A stretch of DNA of 64,000 nt from JABGQS01 sp963674545 (GTDB taxonomy: Bacteria; Bacillota; Clostridia; Christensenellales; SZUA-584). The notes beneath the pieces are model-generated. The model saw only the letters and a program-made list of their open reading frames with translations. It was not told the origin of the DNA and made no database searches. Numbering within the stretch: the first letter of the stretch is position 1; each line of letters begins with the position of its first letter. The DNA is taken from positions 1,178,001-1,242,000 of the forward strand of contig CAXXFB010000001.1 in NCBI GenBank assembly GCA_963674545.2, given 5' to 3'. Positions 34,938 to 42,777 of the stretch are shown piece after piece. The position numbers were made by a program, and so were the translations under genes.

Positions 34938-35807
34938 TTATTTATTGTTCAAATTACGATATTGTGAAGGAGAAACTCCTGTTTGTTTTTTAAAAATTAA
35001 ATAGAAATAATTAATTGAATTGAATCCACATGCAGAACTTATTTCCTTAATATTTTTATTTGAAAACATTAATAATGTGGCAGCATTCTTTATCCTAATC
35101 TCTTCTAATTTCCGACTAAAAGACATTCCAAATAATTCAGACATTATATTGTTTGCCTGTCTTGATGATACCTTCAACTCACTTGCAAGATCTTCTAAAA
35201 AAACGGATTTAAAATAGTTATGATAAAAAAACTGCTCAATATTATATATGCGATCCATTTTTTTGCTTTTATGTTCACTATACTCTTGATTCGAATCGAC
35301 ATCCTTATTTTTTTCGTGCCTTGCTAGATATATTATTATTGATGATAAAAAGTTCTTTACTATTTCTAAATAACCAGAATCGCGGTTTTTAATCTCTTCA
35401 ATTATTGAATAAACTAATTTAAGTATTGTATCTGAAGGTAATTTGATTACATCTTCTTTAATGAAGTTAAAGATACTTATAGCATTTAAAAAAGAATTGT
35501 TTCTTTTAATATTAACAGCTGAAATATTGAAGCTGAATCGACAGGAGGCATTGTTTGGTTCACACGAATTATGTGAATGATATTGAAATGGTTTTATTAC
35601 ATATATATCACCTTCTTTGAGATTGTATAGCTTATCACTAATAAAGCTTTTATAACTACCTGATACGATTATTTGAACTTCATGCCCAGGGTGATTATGA
35701 CAAACAGACAATGACTCTTTTCCATAAACATAGGGCTTCTCACTCATGCCTACTTCGTATTCATATTCACCAATTATAATGGGTATTGTATAAATTGTTT
35801 TTACCAT
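34938..35807 (-). CDS. AraC-family regulator
   Basis: A 289-residue regulator: N-terminal cupin-type sensor (CHNHPGHEVQIIVSGSYK, then VIKPFQYHSHNS) and two C-terminal helix-turn-helix motifs (LEDLASELKVSSRQANNIMS and ISSACGFNSINYFYLIFKKQ). It points at the UroD-aldolase operon on the same strand, which now starts 4.5 kb away behind the IS block, so it was probably the adjacent regulator. It is AT-rich and has a weak ribosome binding site. Confidence 0.82.
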   Translation of the reverse strand: MVKTIYTIPIIIGEYEYEVGMSEKPYVYGKESLSVCHNHPGHEVQIIVSGSYKSFISDKLYNLKEGDIYVIKPFQYHSHNSCEPNNASCRFSFNISAVNIKRNNSFLNAISIFNFIKEDVIKLPSDTILKLVYSIIEEIKNRDSGYLEIVKNFLSSIIIYLARHEKNKDVDSNQEYSEHKSKKMDRIYNIEQFFYHNYFKSVFLEDLASELKVSSRQANNIMSELFGMSFSRKLEEIRIKNAATLLMFSNKNIKEISSACGFNSINYFYLIFKKQTGVSPSQYRNLNNK

Positions 35808-35825
35808 TTTTATTGTTTACCTTCG

Positions 35826-35849
35826 ATTGGAATGTGACTATATTCCAAT
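35826..35849. promoter_or_regulatory. Palindrome upstream of the AraC gene
   Basis: ATTGGAAT and ATTCCAAT are 8-bp arms 8 nt apart, 18 bp before the AraC start codon. It could be an autoregulatory operator or a leader hairpin. Confidence 0.4.
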
Positions 35850-36635
35850 ATCTTGTTTAAAAAAGAAATCTGTTTTTTTTATAATTTATGTTTTTTACTT
35901 CGCTATTAATAAATCCTAGTTAAATTAATGTTGAAGAAATCGTAGTTAAAATATTTTTTTTAAATAACAATTCCATATAATTATTAATTTAATTATACCA
36001 TAGGGCGGTTGTCTTTTGTATTAAATTTAGAATCTTGAATTTTAGGAAGTCAACCTTTTTCGTGTACAATCTGCTAAACCTGTCTTCCCTTGAATAGTTG
36101 GCTTTCAATTTTTACTATAATGCAGCTTTGCAATCGCACCCGATCATTTTACCTTTTCTTTTATTAAATCAAAGAGAATTAAGTCGGTTGTTCAGAATAT
36201 ATGATTTTGTGTTTTCCTCAAAGCTTTTTAGATAACTTCTGTTATGACGTCTTCTTAAAAATTGGTCTATTCAAAATATAAGTTTTACGGGCTGTGCCTG
36301 ATTTGTTGAATGCGCAGATTGGCTTGATGTGTTAAACTGTAATTCTTCGAACTATATCGGCGATTTGTTGCTCAATGCTGAATATAATCGCTTTGGATTG
36401 CAAAACTTCTCAATATATACGAGTATTACTGAATGAACAACCTCTCTTTCGTCAAGTAAATGTTTTTGTCTGCAAGTTTAGATTTTTGTGACTTATTTAG
36501 CCTCTACCATTACTTTCCGAGAACAAGAAGGGATATAAATTCTATTGTCTTAATGAAGTATTATTAAATTCGGTAATCTAATAAACTGGAATATAACCAC
36601 GAGAACAGCCCTTAAGATTCAGAACTTTTCGTTTT
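35850..36635. other. AT-rich gene-free stretch between the AraC gene and the mobilizable element
   Basis: Nearly 800 bp in which I see no gene, known RNA or clear repeat. Short poly-T and poly-A runs dominate. It may include the left boundary of the mobilizable element, but no attachment site could be recognised. Confidence 0.4.
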
Positions 36636-36683
36636 GATAACACCGGGTGAAGTCGAACCAACAACTTGCCGAGTCATGAACCC
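36636..36683 (-). pseudogene. Degenerate 3' fragment of a tRNA-Met-like gene
   Basis: On the minus strand TTGGG-TTCATGA-CTCGG can form an anticodon arm with CAT, followed by GTTGGTTCGACTTCACC resembling a T arm, then a 3' strand ending in ATCA. The 5' half is missing. It could be a trace of tRNA-targeted integration. Pairing is imperfect. Confidence 0.3.
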
Positions 36684-36727
36684 AAAAAGAAAAAGCAGGG
36701 TGGTGCGATCACTCGCTCCTCCCTGCC
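36684..36727 (-). terminator. Terminator at the left end of the mobilizable element
   Basis: On the minus strand GCAGGG and CCCTGC enclose an inner GCGA-gtga-TCGC stem and are followed by TTTTTCTTTTT. It lies just after the 53-aa gene. Confidence 0.85.
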
Positions 36728-36737
36728 ACCTTATTTG

Positions 36738-36899
36738 TCAATTAACTTCGTCTATGCCATCCTTCTCGGCTTTCCATGCAGCAAACTCTCTTTGTCCTTC
36801 CTCACTATCAAAATATTTCCGTATCGCCGGAAGTATACATCGTGCAAACGACTCTATCACGTGGTCTGGAATCTCTGTTGCCGTCTTCTTATCGGCCAT
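36738..36899 (-). CDS. Small conserved protein of the mobilizable element (53 aa)
   Basis: A 53-residue protein beginning MADKKTATEIPDHVIESFAR and containing FDSEEGQREFAAWKA. I recognise the sequence type as a small protein commonly placed next to MobV genes in clostridial integrative elements, with no known function. The start ATG is preceded by AGAGG; a short upstream frame starting at 36936 in another phase overlaps it. It is 69 bp downstream of the relaxase gene. Confidence 0.65.
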   Translation of the reverse strand: MADKKTATEIPDHVIESFARCILPAIRKYFDSEEGQREFAAWKAEKDGIDEVN

Positions 36900-36968
36900 C
36901 AGTCTGGCCTCTTTGCTTTGTTTCTGTGTGCTTCATTGTGACCTCCATATTAAATTTTCAAGGTTCTT

Positions 36969-38180
36969 TTAGCGGCTTATGCCGCGATACTGCTTACGTT
37001 CATTTTTCTTTAGTTCCCTCTCCTCCTTTGCCTTCTGAAATATTTCTGAAAAGACCTCCTTTACTCTTTGCGGCGCTAACCGAATGGCTTCTGTGTAATC
37101 TCTCGTGCTCATAAATAACTTAGTGAATTTGTCCTCTAACTCCCACAACTGGTTTGTTACATCCCTTAGCTGCCTCTTGAGAGACTCAATTTTGCCACGC
37201 GATAAGACACCTTCCTTAGCTAGCGATATAACCTCTTTGTAATCATGCTCAGCAAGCGTCACCTTGCCAAACACCTTTTTCTGGCCCAATTCATCAAGTT
37301 CATGAAACTTTTTTCCGGTCTGCAACTCTACCGTCAACTTCTTGGAAACGGCAATCTGTTCTTTTTGTTGATCTTCAACCTGCTTTTCAATGCGAGCCAG
37401 TTTCTCATTGTCCTGCTGTATCTTGTAATCCAATACGGACAAATGTTGTGTCGTACTGCCTCGTACTCCGCGTTCGAAATCCTTGAACCCAGAATTCTTC
37501 ATATGCTCAAAGAACCTGTCCTGCAGGAGCGAATAGGATGGAATCAGTACTGTTCTCCCCTTCTCATCTCGAATAAGTTTGCCATTCTCATCCACTGCCT
37601 TGACTGACGCCCATTTCTTAGAATGACTGACCTGCTGGATCACTTCCTTAACTGTTCCGACAAGCTCCTTGTCCTTGCAGCGTTTTGTCCATTTAATCTC
37701 TTTTTCCACAACGGGGATATATACGACATGCAGATGATAGTGATATACGTCCCGTCCCAATTCGTCCAATAGGCTTCTGTTGCGCTCATCTGCGTGCATG
37801 ACCGCCGAGAGAATACATTGCTCACCGCCAGCTTCCTTAACAGCCATTTTGTATGCTTCTGCGAAAAATTCCTTAGCATAATCGTATCCGCCGTGTTCGT
37901 CAAAATATTTCGTATTCACATCAAACACCATTTCAGCAAACACATCTGCATCCGGCTTTAACCCACGTGTGCTTATCGTTCCTTTCTCAAGCAATTGATC
38001 AAATGCCTGTGTGTATGTGCCGTTACAGCTTTTAAAACTGATGTTGAGATGACTTCTTTCCTGTACAATATCAGGATTTGAATAGATTTCGTTCTTTCGT
38101 TCGTTATGACGTTCTCGAATAGAGAAGTTGCTGCGTGGATACGCTTTGTTTCTTACAACTGTGCGATCAACCTTGGATAT
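36969..38180 (-). CDS. MobV-family relaxase (Pre/Mob), non-canonical start
   Basis: A relaxase of about 403 residues that nicks oriT for mobilization. From the presumed start it reads ISKVDRTVVRNKAYPRSN, then SIRERHNERKNE (HNxR motif), and later VMHADERNRSLLDE plus YHYHLHVVYIP (three-His metal site). A coiled-coil C-terminal half follows. AGGAGG (38190-38195) fits a start at ATA 38178-38180, but there is no ATG, GTG or TTG before a TTG at residue 63 (37992-37994). The start codon may be mutated. IS110 lies directly upstream. Confidence 0.75.
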   Translation of the reverse strand: MSKVDRTVVRNKAYPRSNFSIRERHNERKNEIYSNPDIVQERSHLNISFKSCNGTYTQAFDQLLEKGTISTRGLKPDADVFAEMVFDVNTKYFDEHGGYDYAKEFFAEAYKMAVKEAGGEQCILSAVMHADERNRSLLDELGRDVYHYHLHVVYIPVVEKEIKWTKRCKDKELVGTVKEVIQQVSHSKKWASVKAVDENGKLIRDEKGRTVLIPSYSLLQDRFFEHMKNSGFKDFERGVRGSTTQHLSVLDYKIQQDNEKLARIEKQVEDQQKEQIAVSKKLTVELQTGKKFHELDELGQKKVFGKVTLAEHDYKEVISLAKEGVLSRGKIESLKRQLRDVTNQLWELEDKFTKLFMSTRDYTEAIRLAPQRVKEVFSEIFQKAKEERELKKNERKQYRGISR

Positions 38181-38257
38181 ATAACACCACCTCCTAGTAT
38201 ATTGTATTTAGGTTATATTCGCAGGCTAACCCATAAGCCTTATGTAGTATAATCAGC

Positions 38258-38444
38258 TTGATAAATTGTAGACTATTTTCTCACCTCCTACAGCTTCACC
38301 GAAGACTGGTTCTGAAAGGATATAGCTACAATAATAATTAATATGGTTATGAGTTGGTTACTGCAGATCAATTGATACTGACAGGTTATAAAGAACTAGG
38401 TTACATATGATTATTATTTGCTGGCGTTCGCTACAATTTATCAA
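38258..38444. ncRNA. Non-coding end of the IS110 element with a long-range inverted repeat (possible bridge RNA region)
   Basis: TTGATAAATTGTAG (38258-38271) and its exact complement (38431-38444) enclose 159 nt upstream of the transposase. IS110-family elements encode a structured bridge RNA in a non-coding end that pairs with target and donor DNA. The location fits, but I cannot assign the target and donor loops. Confidence 0.35.
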
Positions 38445-38465
38445 ATTCACTTTAGGGGTATGATT

Positions 38466-39647
38466 ATGATTTATGTAGGCATTGATGCAGCAAGTAAAAA
38501 GCATGACTGTTATATCGTCAGCAACGCAAACTTGAAATCGGCACAGCTTCTTACTATTAACAATGACGACAAAGGATTCAAAGAATTGAAAACGCTCATT
38601 TGTGATTTTATTGATAAGTTAGGTGACGATAATGTGCGTATAGGACTTGAATCCACAGGGCATTACAGTCATAATATCCTGCACTACCTTGTCGGTAATG
38701 GCTTCGACACTATGCTGATAAACCCACTGCTCACCAATATGGAGCGTAGGGCATCATCTGTTCGTAAAACAAAAACCGATACAATTGATGCCAAGTCCAT
38801 TTGTACGTTTCTTATGCGAAACCAAGAGTTCAAGCCCTATACCCTTGCATCATACCATAGCCGTTCTCTAAAATCATTATCCAGACGCAGGATTTCTCTT
38901 GTAAAGCAAATGACCAAACATAAGCAAGAACTGCATGCCCTTGTTACAATTGTTTTCCCTGAGTATTTAGCGGTATTTTCAAAGCTGCATAACAATGTTT
39001 CGCTTGAAATACTGCACAAGTACAGCACTCCATCCAATATTGCCAAAGCAAGGATTGACGGACTTACAAACACAATCAGGAAACATTCCCAGGGCCGTCA
39101 TGGGCAACAGACAGCTGCTTTAATCAAGGAACTTGCTAAAACCACAATAGGAGATAAAGACGAACTTTACACCTTCCAGATCAAACTATGCGTCGAGATG
39201 ATTCGCACTTTTAATAATCAGATCAAGATGTATGAAGCTCAAATTCGAAATATCATAGACGAACATTGTCCTGTTATTTTATCTGTCCCAGGTATCAGCT
39301 ACGTGACAGGCGCAATAATCGTTGGAGAAGTCGATAATGTCTTGCGTTTTAAGTCCCCGGACAAGTTACTTGCTTTTGCGGGACTTGACCCTGTGGTGCA
39401 CCAGTCGGGAAACTATGATGGAAACAAGCTCACCGTCTCTAAACGTGGATCGTCTTATCTACGATGGGCATTTCATACTGCAGCGTCGATTATTATTTAT
39501 CATGACAGCACTTTCGGCAACTATTACGCCAAAAAGCGAAAGGAGGGAAAACACCATTTAGTTGCGCTCGGACATGTTTCAAAGAAGCTCGTACGCGTTG
39601 TCTTTTCGATTCTGAGATATAACTGCAACTTCGTTCCACAAAATTAA
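38466..39647 (+). CDS. IS110-family transposase (DEDD recombinase)
   Basis: A 393-residue DEDD recombinase. The N-terminal RuvC-like domain has Asp in YVGIDAASKKHD, Glu in GLESTGHY and the Asp pair in TDTIDAKSI. The C-terminal transposase_20 domain has LSVPGISYVTGAIIVGE and the conserved Ser region in SGNYDGNKLTVSKRGSSYLR. The second ATG is chosen, 8 nt from AGGGG; an ATG two codons earlier is also open. Confidence 0.92.
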   Translation: MIYVGIDAASKKHDCYIVSNANLKSAQLLTINNDDKGFKELKTLICDFIDKLGDDNVRIGLESTGHYSHNILHYLVGNGFDTMLINPLLTNMERRASSVRKTKTDTIDAKSICTFLMRNQEFKPYTLASYHSRSLKSLSRRRISLVKQMTKHKQELHALVTIVFPEYLAVFSKLHNNVSLEILHKYSTPSNIAKARIDGLTNTIRKHSQGRHGQQTAALIKELAKTTIGDKDELYTFQIKLCVEMIRTFNNQIKMYEAQIRNIIDEHCPVILSVPGISYVTGAIIVGEVDNVLRFKSPDKLLAFAGLDPVVHQSGNYDGNKLTVSKRGSSYLRWAFHTAASIIIYHDSTFGNYYAKKRKEGKHHLVALGHVSKKLVRVVFSILRYNCNFVPQN

Positions 39648-39776
39648 TCTCTAACCATATTAATTTTTCAATGTTCTCTTGAGGCTTCAGCCTCTTGTTG
39701 CCGTGCAACTATCTAATCGCCAATTTCTACTTGACTTTTATATAGTTGGCTTTCTTAATCGATGCTTGGGAGACGT

Positions 39777-39886
39777 ACACTTCCGAAGGAAGTGTTTTAC
39801 CCACTATGACACTTTCAGACAAGCTGAAAGATGTCGCGTGGGCGCTCCCGCGGGGCTCTGCGAGGCTGGAAAGCCTTTCGGCTTTC
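39777..39886. other. Candidate oriT / relaxase recognition region
   Basis: Three hairpins follow each other: ACACTTCC-GAA-GGAAGTGT (39777-39795), a 28-nt imperfect hairpin (39808-39835) and GAAAGCC-TTTC-GGCTTTC (39869-39886), with a GC-rich stretch between. The region lies between the ParR-like gene and the IS110 copy, where the upstream region of mobV would have been before the insertion. MobV relaxases act at sites just upstream of their genes. Assignment is by position. Confidence 0.45.
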
Positions 39887-39929
39887 TTAGCAACACCCGT
39901 CCCATTAACCGTGCGATAAACAAGCTGAA

Positions 39930-39956
39930 AATAAAAAGTGCACCATCAAGGTGCAA
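39930..39956 (-). terminator. Terminator after the ParR-like gene
   Basis: On the minus strand GCACC-TTGAT-GGTGC is followed by ACTTTTTATTTT. It ends the parM-parR transcript. Confidence 0.75.
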
Positions 39957-39995
39957 ATGCTTATTGCCTGTTACCCTAATATGCACCATCATAGT

Positions 39996-40289
39996 TCACA
40001 TCTCGTCCAGCGAGGACAACAGCACGTCCGGCAAGTCAGAAACGCTCTTTGTTGTCTGCAGTTTTATCGCAGTATTTTTTGGGTTTGGAACAGATATCGA
40101 AACGTCTTTTAACGCTTCCCCGATTACCCGCTGTATCGTTTTCTCCAAGCGGTTTTCATCCTGTAATTCTAGAATACAATTAACCACATACTCACTACGC
40201 AGCTTATTTGGCTGCGCTGAGAAAAGTTCAAACGCCTCAATATGTCGTGGGTTCTGCATGTCGAATGTTAGATACCTTCTTTCCCGCAT
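39996..40289 (-). CDS. ParR-like small protein downstream of parM
   Basis: A 97-residue protein (MRERRYLTFDMQNPRHIEAF at the start) with a basic, ribbon-helix-helix-like N-terminal region and a middle helix-rich part. It starts 4 bp beyond the ParM stop, so it is coupled. By position it would be the DNA-binding adaptor of the actin-like segregation system; no clear family was recognised from sequence alone. Confidence 0.6.
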   Translation of the reverse strand: MRERRYLTFDMQNPRHIEAFELFSAQPNKLRSEYVVNCILELQDENRLEKTIQRVIGEALKDVSISVPNPKNTAIKLQTTKSVSDLPDVLLSSLDEM

Positions 40290-40293
40290 ATCA

Positions 40294-41181
40294 TCACCCC
40301 AGTAACAGTTTGTAGCCTTCGGCGTTTGCAAATCGGTCAAGAATCACGATTGTGTTAACCTCCCTGGAATGGAGCCGATGGTTCAGCAGCTCTGCACCGC
40401 CGCCCACAAACACGACAGGCAGCATGAGATCAAGTCCTCGTTCTCGCAATGCACCCAGCAGCTCCTTTAGATAATGCTGTATACGCCGTTCTAATATCAA
40501 ACGAATTTTGTCTTTTTCAGCGTGTTGTATACGCCCCTGCATTGCATCGGCAATTAGTGCGTCCGACAGGATAATGTTTCCCTGCTGAAGTTCGCCGCGA
40601 ATGTCGTTAAACAATGTAATAGTCCCCATGCGCAGGCTTGCACAGCTGCTTCTGTCCACCTTGAAATCGTGCAACGTTAAAACGTCTACGGTATATCCGC
40701 CGATGTCCACCAGCGTAATGCTATTAAATTTCTTAAGCTGCTGATAATACTTGCAAAGCGCTGCGTGACCTTGTGCAAACACTTTGCACTCTGATATCCA
40801 GCAATAGTATTCATTCTGCTCAAAGCGAAAGCGGATATCATCACGCAGGAAGTATTTACAGAACGCATCCTTCTGTGCTCCATATATATCGATTGGCAAG
40901 CCTACACCGAGAATAACCTCAGCGGAGGATACGCCAGCTTGCTTCATAGCGTTAGCGATGGCCGGAAGTGTTAATATGAAAGCATCCTCTTCTTTTGTCT
41001 TTTCCTGCTGAAAGTTCATTCGCTTCCCGCCGATGGCATAATACGCATCTTCATAGAACAGTTGCATATCGCTTGTGATAAATTCCTTGTCGCTCATGGT
41101 GAACCCTGAAGCGTACAGCATCCGTTCTGATGATTTTGTGTTGTAGTTTCCGTTGTCAATTCCGATTTTAAGTTGTGTCAT
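40294..41181 (-). CDS. ParM/StbA-family actin-like ATPase
   Basis: A 295-residue actin-like protein. The phosphate-1 loop KIGIDNGNYNTK, the phosphate-2 loop LVDIGGYTVDV and the adenosine motif VVFVGGGAELL are clear. Such filaments push plasmid copies apart, so in an integrated element it suggests an excised replicating or stabilised circular stage. AAGGATG precedes the ATG. It forms an operon with the ParR-like gene. Confidence 0.85.
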   Translation of the reverse strand: MTQLKIGIDNGNYNTKSSERMLYASGFTMSDKEFITSDMQLFYEDAYYAIGGKRMNFQQEKTKEEDAFILTLPAIANAMKQAGVSSAEVILGVGLPIDIYGAQKDAFCKYFLRDDIRFRFEQNEYYCWISECKVFAQGHAALCKYYQQLKKFNSITLVDIGGYTVDVLTLHDFKVDRSSCASLRMGTITLFNDIRGELQQGNIILSDALIADAMQGRIQHAEKDKIRLILERRIQHYLKELLGALRERGLDLMLPVVFVGGGAELLNHRLHSREVNTIVILDRFANAEGYKLLLG

Positions 41182-41257
41182 TTTCTCATCCTTTCAATCA
41201 TTTGTTTTAATTGTATGAAAATCAATTTACATCGTTCGTCCCTCCTTTTCATCGCAT

Positions 41258-41290
41258 ACAAAAAACGCTTCCCGGTAATCAGAAAGCGTT
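41258..41290 (-). terminator. Terminator after the sigma-like gene
   Basis: On the minus strand AACGCTT and AAGCGTT pair across a 13-nt loop and are followed by a T run. Confidence 0.8.
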
Positions 41291-41309
41291 CCTTCTCCAT
41301 TCAGCTATA

Positions 41310-42230
41310 TCAACTTTTTAAAAACTCTCGAGTTCCTTCCTGTTCATCCGCATAGTCTAGATACTTCTCTGTGATTCGGTTGATACGCTTTAATACCGCG
41401 CTGTGTGTCTTGTAGGCGAGTTTGTCCGCGATTTCCTGGTAGGTTGCGCCTACGACTCGCATCTCGAGTATCTCGCGGTCACGGGGGCTCAACGTTTCGA
41501 AAAATCTTTCGACATCTATCTTACTACAGACCGCATCTTCAAAGCTTGCTGTTGGATCTTCAATAAAATCGCCGAGCGCTGAATCCACTGCATCACCACG
41601 CGAACCATTGCCATGACCTTCAATCAGTTTGTCGAGAGACACAGTCTTGAATCGAGAACGTGTATGATACCATTTACGATGAAAATCAATCTTTGCATTG
41701 CTGCTCCGTTTGTCATAGTCTTCAACGCAGCGCATTTCCCGAACCGCTTGTATACTTGGTTGCAAATCATTATCTATAATACCGCGGAAACCGATTTGTA
41801 ACATAATTTCCTGAAATGCTTCTGAGTCTAACCACTTGTGCTCTTTGTGAATAGTTTCCGCAAGACTTTGCGGTGTGATGCCGCTAATGTGCTCAAAGGC
41901 TTCTTCCCATATCGGTGTGGCGTGGGCTAACCACCATATCGGATCATGCCCAGAAAAGCATTCCATATATGTTGAGATACCAAATGCAGGCCAAACAAAA
42001 TATGCTGTCAGATCACATACCGCTTGCAAAAAGAAATCGCTCATTAGCATTTTGAACCATTTTTCTTTTTTCAGTATGCTATGCACGTTTCTGGGCATAT
42101 CTACAAGGCTGTTGCACTTATCTTTCAGCAATTCCTTTGGGAATAGGTAAAACAGGGGCAGAAACTCAAAATTCTTTATTTCGATTATTGATATCATGTT
42201 TTTGCTGGGATTGAATATCCGTATCTTCAT
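41310..42230 (-). CDS. Sigma-70 region 4-like DNA-binding protein
   Basis: A 306-residue protein with a C-terminal sigma-region-4 helix-turn-helix (LSPRDREILEMRVVGATYQE followed by IADKLAYKTHSAVLKRINRI, about residues 245-290). The N-terminal 200 residues are aromatic-rich and of no family I know. It could be a sigma-like activator of element genes. GAAGGAGGG precedes the ATG. It is divergent from the XRE-recombinase unit. Confidence 0.65.
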   Translation of the reverse strand: MKIRIFNPSKNMISIIEIKNFEFLPLFYLFPKELLKDKCNSLVDMPRNVHSILKKEKWFKMLMSDFFLQAVCDLTAYFVWPAFGISTYMECFSGHDPIWWLAHATPIWEEAFEHISGITPQSLAETIHKEHKWLDSEAFQEIMLQIGFRGIIDNDLQPSIQAVREMRCVEDYDKRSSNAKIDFHRKWYHTRSRFKTVSLDKLIEGHGNGSRGDAVDSALGDFIEDPTASFEDAVCSKIDVERFFETLSPRDREILEMRVVGATYQEIADKLAYKTHSAVLKRINRITEKYLDYADEQEGTREFLKS

Positions 42231-42348
42231 ATGTCCCTCCTTCTGAAGTATTGGTGGTTACAATATAATACGACATCGGGTGTCCTTATTTGTTCCCTTT
42301 AGTCGAAACTTTTTTTGTACATTCTTTTTTTAAATTCCAGACTGTTTA

Positions 42349-42380
42349 GAGTTGCGCTCAACTCATATATCGAGTAGAAT
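42349..42380 (+). promoter_or_regulatory. Promoter with overlapping operator of the XRE-recombinase operon
   Basis: TTGCGC (42352-42357) and TAGAAT (42375-42380) are 17 nt apart. The palindrome GAGTTG-CGCT-CAACTC (42349-42364) covers the -35, as expected for autorepression by the XRE protein. Confidence 0.6.
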
Positions 42381-42408
42381 GTATTTATAAAACAAGGAGT
42401 AAATGATT

Positions 42409-42777
42409 ATGGAAACATTCGGGAAAAGATTAAAAACGCTTCGTAACAGCACAGGGTTATCACAAGCTGCGCTTGCGAAGATCGCTGATTCAAACCAATC
42501 GAATATCAACCGATATGAACAAGATCAATCCGAAACTCCTTATAGGGTTTTGCTTTGGTATGCAGATTATTTTGATGTGTCCCTCGATTATATCCTTTGC
42601 CGCACTGACAATCCACACGGCAAGTATTTTGATTATCAACCTGAAAAGGTAAAAGAAAAGTTAAAGAATAAAGCGGAATGGGGAGAGTTTATCGAGGCTT
42701 GCTTTGAAGAAGGTTCCCCCCTGAACTCGCGATTGAAAGAAATGCTGATTAAGATGGCTGGAGAGGGTGAAAAATGA
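42409..42777 (+). CDS. XRE-family regulator of the recombinase operon
   Basis: A 122-residue regulator with an N-terminal XRE domain (METFGKRLKTLRNSTGLSQA, then LAKIADSNQSNINRYEQDQS). The C-terminal 55 residues are unassigned. The second of two ATGs is used, 9 nt from AAGGAG. Its stop overlaps the recombinase start in ATGA, so excision and regulation are coupled. Confidence 0.85.
   Translation: METFGKRLKTLRNSTGLSQAALAKIADSNQSNINRYEQDQSETPYRVLLWYADYFDVSLDYILCRTDNPHGKYFDYQPEKVKEKLKNKAEWGEFIEACFEEGSPLNSRLKEMLIKMAGEGEK

Larger units (their letters stand above)
38200..39700 (+). mobile_element. IS110-family element
   Basis: The transposase is flanked by about 250 bp of non-coding sequence on the left and a short tail on the right. 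IS110 elements lack terminal inverted repeats, so limits are approximate. It lies between the MobV ribosome binding site and the candidate oriT. Confidence 0.6.

Noticed and set aside
39678..39694. GAGGC-TTCA-GCCTC hairpin after the IS110 transposase as a terminator
   Set aside because: No T run follows on either strand; it may be part of the element end.
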